Of a DNA stretch of 10,371 nt, positions 6,429 to 10,371 are shown piece after piece (positions within the stretch are counted from its first letter, which is position 1; the number at the start of each line of letters is the position of its first letter). The stretch is taken from contig CAZTII010000061.1 in NCBI GenBank assembly GCA_964613305.1, positions 1-10,371 on the forward strand, given 5' to 3'. The notes beneath the pieces were generated by a model. The model was not told the origin of the DNA. It did not search any database and worked only from the letters and a program-made list of their open reading frames with translations. The DNA is from CAZTII01 sp964613305. GTDB taxonomy: Bacteria; Bacillota_I; Bacilli_A; Erysipelotrichales; Erysipelotrichaceae. The translations under genes were made by a program, and so were the position numbers.

Positions 6429-7300
6429 CTAGTTACAGTTTTTGTTTATTATTGCATCAAATCTTTCACAAAGAGCTTCGATTTCTTGGCGTTTTATAAT
6501 AGTTGATTTCCATTGTTCAGGAATAGCTTCATAACCATAATAGATTCCAACCAGTCCACCAATAGTATCGGTGTCATTACCTAAATTTACTGCCTTAAGG
6601 ACGCATTCCTTATAGCTATCACAGCTTTTAAAGAATCAACGACATAACCACTTGAGCGAATATCATCTGTGGTAGGCTTCTCAAGCTGTCCATTTAAAAG
6701 TCGATCATAATGGTTTAAATCATGATTCCTTTGTATTGTTGTTTACAAAAGTAATTATTGTGGTAATGCTTCTTCTTTGTGATAACCTTTAATAAGTAAG
6801 TCAGCTAACTGAACATACATACCACAAGCGATTAATGAACGTTGGTGGCCGTGAGTATTGATATGTTATGGACTAACTTAAATCCATATCCTTGGCATAA
6901 TAAGCGATAGGAAGTATTCGCATCAAAGAACCATTGCCATTATCGTATTCGGATTTGCCCCGCATTCTAACGGCTCACTTCCATCGTTAAATCGACGTAT
7001 CGCCATACTTGTTGCGATACCGACACCAAAACAGGTTTCGTGTGGTGTCATATAACCTTCGTTAAACCACAATAAAACTTATTAAAAATATCATGATAAT
7101 CAACTCCATTTAATAAACTTTCAATAAGACAAAGAGTCATCGTACTATCATCTGACCATGTTCCTTTTGGTTGATGATAAGTTCCAAATCCTCTCATGTC
7201 AGTTACGGGATTTTTTAATAAATCCGCTCTTGACAGAAATTTCACTGGAACACCAAGAGCGTCCGCAACAACAAGTCCCATCTTTTATTTTTGTCTTCAT
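6429..7300 (-). pseudogene. ADP-ribosylglycohydrolase (DraG-like) pseudogene
   Basis: Minus-strand remains of an ADP_ribosyl_GH protein, which normally removes ADP-ribose from modified targets in a binuclear Mg-dependent reaction. Family pieces occur in order but in different frames: GLVVADALGVPVKF and GTWSDDSTMTLCLIE (first metal motif, intact, 7048-7281), WFNEGYMTPHETCFGVGIA, IRRFNDGSEPLECG, then SEYDNGNGSLMRILPIAYY, THGHQRSLIACGMYVQLADLL, TTDDIRSSGYVVDSLKAVI, and VNLGNDTDTIGGLVG (second metal motif) up to TAG at 6429-6431. Breaks: the ATG at 7298-7300 is out of frame with the body; shifts near 7065-7080 and at a C4 run 6958-6961 (one G short); stops and shifts near 6840-6880; stops near 6750; and a deletion of about ten codons near 6635. 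The ATG is 2 nt after the CYTH stop, so this was the second gene of that operon. Several independent lesions rule out sequencing error. Confidence 0.88.
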
Positions 7301-7302
7301 TT

Positions 7303-7836
7303 TTAAATACTTTTTAAACAACGCGTAATTTTACCAACAGTATTAAAGTTTTTTTCAATGTTCATTAGTTGTAGATAGTCATAAAATTCATCGAATTGTA
7401 CATTGTCAGGATCGTGTAATTCAAATTCAATTTCATAATCTTCTTTTCCGTTGTATGTACTATGATCTAAACATAAATCACCATATCTAAAATGAACAAA
7501 TTGACGATTTGTAAATAAACGCCCTACTTCATGTAAACTATCAATTTGATAGTTGTTTAAAACCTTTACAACAGCGTTGTCATTTAAATCTAAGCTTTCA
7601 ATAGGAAACTCAACTTCATCATTTCCGTACCTTGTTTTAATCTTTAACGTGAATAAAACGCTGTCTTCAATTAAACGAAAACGAACACTCATTCCACGTT
7701 CTTTTAATGATGGAACAGTATCATAATAAATATTTAATTGGTTGACAATTTTAGGGTTTTTTAAGGAATGTAAACAACGGTCATACTCTTCTTTTGAAAG
7801 TAATATCTTTTTTTCGATTTCACGATGGATTGTCAT
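7303..7836 (-). CDS. CYTH-domain protein (YjbK-like triphosphatase family)
   Basis: 177 residues from the chosen start, one CYTH domain. The signature ExExK is E6, E8, K10 in HREIEKK. Further triphosphate-tunnel strands are NIYYDT, MSVRFRL, FTLKIKTR and EDYEIEFEL, with alternating charged residues typical of the fold. CYTH enzymes bind a triphosphate with divalent metal; members hydrolyse inorganic triphosphate or thiamine triphosphate, and a few make cAMP. The exact substrate is not readable here; the Firmicute YjbK group is the closest match by pattern. The ATG at 7834-7836 is preferred over GTG 7843-7845, since the GTG is part of the AGAGGTG Shine-Dalgarno. It was followed in its operon by a now-dead ADP-ribosylglycohydrolase gene. 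Confidence 0.85.
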   Translation of the reverse strand: MTIHREIEKKILLSKEEYDRCLHSLKNPKIVNQLNIYYDTVPSLKERGMSVRFRLIEDSVLFTLKIKTRYGNDEVEFPIESLDLNDNAVVKVLNNYQIDSLHEVGRLFTNRQFVHFRYGDLCLDHSTYNGKEDYEIEFELHDPDNVQFDEFYDYLQLMNIEKNFNTVGKITRCLKSI

Positions 7837-7842
7837 AATAAA

Positions 7843-7860
7843 CACCTCTTCAACAGTATA
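7843..7860 (-). promoter_or_regulatory. Extended -10 promoter and Shine-Dalgarno of the CYTH gene
   Basis: On the minus strand TGTGATATACT gives an extended -10 (hexamer TATACT, 7855-7860) with no good -35. AGAGGTG (7843-7849) is 6 nt before the ATG at 7836. The gap between -10 and Shine-Dalgarno is about 5 nt, the same tight arrangement as upstream of birA and the DUF1836 gene. Confidence 0.5.
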
Positions 7861-7884
7861 TCACAAAATTGATATTTAAGTGTA

Positions 7885-7912
7885 TATAAAAGAGAACTAA
7901 ACGTTCTCTTTT
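7885..7912 (-). terminator. Hairpin terminator after the GGDEF/EAL gene
   Basis: AAAAGAGAAC (7888-7897) and GTTCTCTTTT (7903-7912) form a perfect 10-bp stem with a 5-nt loop. Read on the minus strand it ends in TTTTATAT. The stop codon (complement of 7897-7899) is inside it. It separates this gene from the CYTH gene, which has its own promoter. Confidence 0.65.
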
Positions 7913-9711
7913 ATATGCTTCATGCGCTTTTCAAATTCTTCTTTTACTAAAGGTTTATCGTAATAATAGCCTTGAATTTCATCACAGTGTAGATTACGCA
8001 AACAAGTTAATTGCTCTAACGTTTCAACACCTTCCGCATTTACTTTTACATTCCATTGTTTCATTAACTTAATTAATGTTTCAACAATTGCTCGACTCTT
8101 TGTGTTTTCAGCGATATCTTGAATAAAGGAACGATCAAGTTTTAAAGTATGAATATCAATGTCTTTTAATAAACCGATACTAGAGAAGCCAATACCAAAG
8201 TCATCCATAACAATTTTAAAGTTTTTACTATTAATTTTTTCAACAAATTCTCGAATTAAGTAATCGTTTTCAATAAATGCTGATTCAGTAAGTTCTAAAG
8301 ATACAAGCGAAGGATCGACATCATATTGTTGAATAATAGCTTCGTATTCATCAACTAAGTTTTCTATAACAACACTTTTTCTAGAAATATTACAAGAAAT
8401 AGGTACAACGTCAAAACCTTGTTTTTGCCATTCATCAATATCACTACATAAGCGATTAAAGACGTATTTATCTAACTGTACAATAAATCCGTTGTCTTCA
8501 AACAAAGGGATAAAAGAGATAGGGGATAAAATTGATCCATCTTTTTGTTGCCAACGAACAAGTGCTTCACCACCACATAAGCTTTCATCAATAGCTGAAT
8601 ATTTTGGTTGATAGTATACAACGAATTCACCATTATCTAAGGCGTTTTTCATTCTATTCTCTAAATCACGTTCAAAGAGAATTTTCATTCTAAAACTTTC
8701 GTCATAAAATGCGTATATTTTATCATTTTTATTCTTAACTAATTTCATTGGAATACCAGCACGATCTTTCATCGCATCCAAATCCGTTTCATTCTCTGAA
8801 ATTTGATAAACACCCATTGCTAGAGAAATTTTATAATACGTGTTCAATGGACGCTGATACTCATCGATTTGTTTATTAATTGACTCTAAACGATAACACA
8901 ATGAATCGATATCGTCATAGCGTAATAGTAAAATAAAATCATCAGCGGAAACATGTGCCGTTAATTCATGATGTCGACAGTTTTTAAGCAATGTTGCATC
9001 AATAAAGCGAATTAAACTATCGCCTTCAGCATAACCAAACATATCATTAATATACTTAAATTTATCGATATCGATGGTAATTAAAGCATAATTATACTCC
9101 ATGTTTTCTAATATTTTAGATGCTTCAAGTTTAAATTTTTCATACGATAAATTACCAGTAACATTACTTTTATAAACAATAGATTCTAATATTTTTTTTG
9201 ATCTCTTTTGATTATTTAATAAAATTATTAATATAATGGCAGTAGTCATTACAACAATAATCGCTAAAATAAATGTTGATAATAAAGTAGATATCATTTT
9301 ACTATTTAATAAGTTTTCCGGAACACTTGTTACAAGAACCCAATTATTAACCTTAAGCGGTGCGTAATAAAAATATTTCTTTTCGAGTAGACAATCTTTT
9401 CCTTTATCAAACAGCTGAATATAACCTTCCTTATTATCAAGGACATTGGAAGCTAATAAATGGACGTTGTCGTTGTTGTTTTCATCGACTGATCGTAAAT
9501 GATCAAATAAATTACTTAAATCTTCAGAAGCTAAGGAACTACAGGAAGAAGATATAATATTTCCGCATTTCTTTATGACAAAGGAACAACCGCGAGACTC
9601 AAACACATTGATGGCTAAAGCATTATGATAATCACTAATGGAAAAATTTTGCGAATAATGCCGCGCGTATCGTTGAAAAATCTTTTTCAAAAATTGGCGC
9701 TGCATATACAA
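7897..9711 (-). CDS. GGDEF/EAL part of a frameshifted c-di-GMP phosphodiesterase
   Basis: The 604-residue open frame is the downstream piece of a receptor-type gene starting at 10162; its nominal first 20 residues are out-of-frame sequence. Real content begins at about SISDYHNALAINVFE, the last part of a periplasmic Cache-like sensor. Then come a transmembrane helix (139-165), a GGDEF domain (about 207-340) and an EAL domain (about 345-600). The GGDEF motif is SADDF (255-259) and no RxxD inhibitory site is seen, so cyclase activity is unlikely. The EAL domain keeps EALVRW (382-387), N441, LELTES (473-478), DDFGIGFSS (503-511), LKLD (523-526), NAEGVET (558-564) and QGYYY, so c-di-GMP hydrolysis looks possible if the protein is made whole. 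Removing one base near 9642-9646 joins both frames into 754 residues. Confidence 0.85.
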   Translation of the reverse strand: MYMQRQFLKKIFQRYARHYSQNFSISDYHNALAINVFESRGCSFVIKKCGNIISSSCSSLASEDLSNLFDHLRSVDENNNDNVHLLASNVLDNKEGYIQLFDKGKDCLLEKKYFYYAPLKVNNWVLVTSVPENLLNSKMISTLLSTFILAIIVVMTTAIILIILLNNQKRSKKILESIVYKSNVTGNLSYEKFKLEASKILENMEYNYALITIDIDKFKYINDMFGYAEGDSLIRFIDATLLKNCRHHELTAHVSADDFILLLRYDDIDSLCYRLESINKQIDEYQRPLNTYYKISLAMGVYQISENETDLDAMKDRAGIPMKLVKNKNDKIYAFYDESFRMKILFERDLENRMKNALDNGEFVVYYQPKYSAIDESLCGGEALVRWQQKDGSILSPISFIPLFEDNGFIVQLDKYVFNRLCSDIDEWQKQGFDVVPISCNISRKSVVIENLVDEYEAIIQQYDVDPSLVSLELTESAFIENDYLIREFVEKINSKNFKIVMDDFGIGFSSIGLLKDIDIHTLKLDRSFIQDIAENTKSRAIVETLIKLMKQWNVKVNAEGVETLEQLTCLRNLHCDEIQGYYYDKPLVKEEFEKRMKHIKENV

Positions 9712-10162
9712 TGATAGGATTACCGTCTACAATATCATTAAACGGATCAGAGATAGACAATTCTCCATTTAACGCTTTTAAAAGATATGGTCGCGGTTTT
9801 AATGTTGTAATCTTCTTATCAGTGGTAATTGTGTTATTGTTTTGTTCAAAAATTCCCATTCGTAAATAATTATGGTTGGATACAATTTTATTTAATATAG
9901 TCATTGTAGACTCATTTCCTAATTGTTCATCATCTGATAAACTTAAGGCTACATCTTGAATACTGTGTTGATCACCGCTTATTTTGTTCTCTAAGGCAGT
10001 CGCAGTATGTTTTGCAGTTTCAGTCAATAATGTAATAACTTCTGATTTTAAGTTGCGATAGACTGTGATGGAATACAATGAAAAGATGCACACAAGTGCA
10101 ACAACAATGACTATGGCAGAATTGATTGGAGTAATCACCAATTGTTTGTTTTTCTTTTTCAC
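9635..10162 (-). CDS. Cache sensor part of the same frameshifted gene
   Basis: The 175-residue frame encodes a short basic cytoplasmic tail (MKKKNKQL), a signal-anchor helix (about 13-32, SAIVIVVALVCIFSLYSI), a helical stretch with TAKHTATALENKI and the first half of a dCache-like extracytoplasmic domain (PYLLKALNGELSISDPF, NPIIVYAAPIFEKD). It runs RAALFAKF then FH-stop, whereas one base fewer gives RAALFAKFSISDYHNALA, a smooth domain continuation. The start is GTG at 10160-10162: a TGA lies nine codons upstream and no ATG is available. The Shine-Dalgarno is weak (a GGG 7 nt before the GTG). A good promoter lies upstream. Alone, this piece would be a membrane-anchored half sensor without output. 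Confidence 0.82.
   Translation of the reverse strand: MKKKNKQLVITPINSAIVIVVALVCIFSLYSITVYRNLKSEVITLLTETAKHTATALENKISGDQHSIQDVALSLSDDEQLGNESTMTILNKIVSNHNYLRMGIFEQNNNTITTDKKITTLKPRPYLLKALNGELSISDPFNDIVDGNPIIVYAAPIFEKDFSTIRAALFAKFFH
9642..9650. other. Frameshift site in the Cache-GGDEF-EAL gene (A5T4 run)
   Basis: The plus strand reads GG-AAAAA-TTTT-GCG. In the coding strand this is GCA AAA TTT TTC CAT TAG. With four T instead of five it would read AAA TTT TCC ATT AGT, keeping one frame over 10162-7897 (2266 nt = 3 x 755 + 1). So the gene carries one extra base in this run: mutation, sequencing error or reversible slippage. Confidence 0.8.
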
Positions 10163-10202
10163 AATAACCCAGCTTTCAACTTGAATTCACTGTAATTTTA
10201 CC

Positions 10203-10231
10203 ATAATATTTTTTAGTAAGCAATTAATCAA
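10203..10231 (-). promoter_or_regulatory. Promoter of the Cache-GGDEF-EAL gene
   Basis: On the minus strand TTGATT (10226-10231) and TATTAT (10203-10208) are separated by 17 bp, giving a leader of about 34 nt before the GTG at 10162. Confidence 0.6.
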
Positions 10232-10320
10232 AAATAAAACTTTTGTTATTTTAATTTTAAAAACAAAGTAATAAAACACATTTAAATATTATTTGAAATA
10301 AAAATAGTATGATATGAAGG

Positions 10321-10371
10321 TAGTGTCAATATTTATGTGTAAACATCTCTTGTAAAAATAAGTAATTGTTG
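10321..10371. repeat. Right copy of 51-bp inverted repeat, probable IS end
   Basis: Begins TAGTGTCAAT, then ATTTATGTGTAAACATCTCT, and runs to the window edge, so the homology may continue. Inverted relative to 475-525 (47/51 identical). Orientation implies the element body lies to the right, outside the window. IS256/mutator-like end is an inference from the tip sequence. Confidence 0.7.

Noticed and set aside
7048..7281. Stand-alone 77-residue gene
   Set aside because: It is the N-terminal block of the ADP-ribosylglycohydrolase pseudogene; the rest of the protein follows in other frames.
7837..7845. GTG start at 7845 for the CYTH gene
   Set aside because: The GTG is part of the AGAGGTG Shine-Dalgarno that serves the ATG at 7836.
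9360..9557. 65-residue open frame on the plus strand inside the Cache-GGDEF-EAL gene
   Set aside because: Antisense to the Cache domain coding sequence, no recognisable motif, no convincing ribosome site.
9635..9660. Programmed +1 ribosomal frameshift in the c-di-GMP gene
   Set aside because: The shift needed is +1 at a UUUUU run, without a rare codon or stop at the shift point and without a visible stimulatory structure. A simple indel is the more likely cause, though slippage was kept as an option.
10232..10320. Hairpin or small RNA in the AT-rich stretch before the right repeat
   Set aside because: ACTTTTGTT and AACAAAGT pair only with a bulge and a long AT loop; nothing distinguishes it from background composition.

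Overview
The window looks like chromosome of an AT-rich, low-GC Gram-positive bacterium (Bacillota). The DUF1836 protein, the group II BirA with an ECF-type BioY, the split ChrA pair and the strong purine-rich Shine-Dalgarno sites suggest an Erysipelotrichia/Clostridia-type gut Firmicute. That placement is an inference from gene content. Tryptophan is encoded by TGG and TGA is used as a stop, so it is not a mycoplasma-like genetic code.

Layout from left to right. Positions 1-455 hold the decayed remains of a SNF2-like helicase (minus strand), followed by a 51-bp sequence (475-525) that recurs inverted at the right edge (10321-10371). These probably mark insertion-sequence ends lying outward on both sides. 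Next comes a biotin unit: a DUF1836 regulator-like gene (minus) diverges from birA-bioY (plus). A near-perfect BirA-type operator (1187-1226) carries both divergent TTGACA boxes. bioY converges on malQ (4-alpha-glucanotransferase), and their stop codons overlap inside a shared hairpin. malQ lies 32 bp behind a LysR-type regulator gene, which diverges from two translationally coupled half-size chromate-transporter (CHR) genes. A strong terminator closes the chrA pair.

The right part is entirely on the minus strand. Read in the direction of transcription it holds a receptor-type c-di-GMP enzyme gene (Cache-TM-degenerate GGDEF-EAL) broken by one extra base in an A5 run, then a CYTH-domain protein gene, then a heavily decayed ADP-ribosylglycohydrolase pseudogene that begins 2 nt after the CYTH stop codon and ends at its own terminator.

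How the parts work together: birA-bioY form a self-regulated biotin sensing, ligation and uptake unit with no biotin synthesis genes in view, consistent with a scavenging lifestyle. The LysR regulator very likely controls the chrA pair from the shared intergenic region, and malQ may ride on its transcript. The c-di-GMP enzyme looks like a phosphodiesterase rather than a cyclase. I found no clear multi-gene system of a new kind. The most interesting points are the BirA operator shared with a DUF1836 gene, the inverted repeats at the window ends, and the one-base frameshift in the c-di-GMP gene. No tRNA, rRNA, CRISPR array or phage genes were seen.
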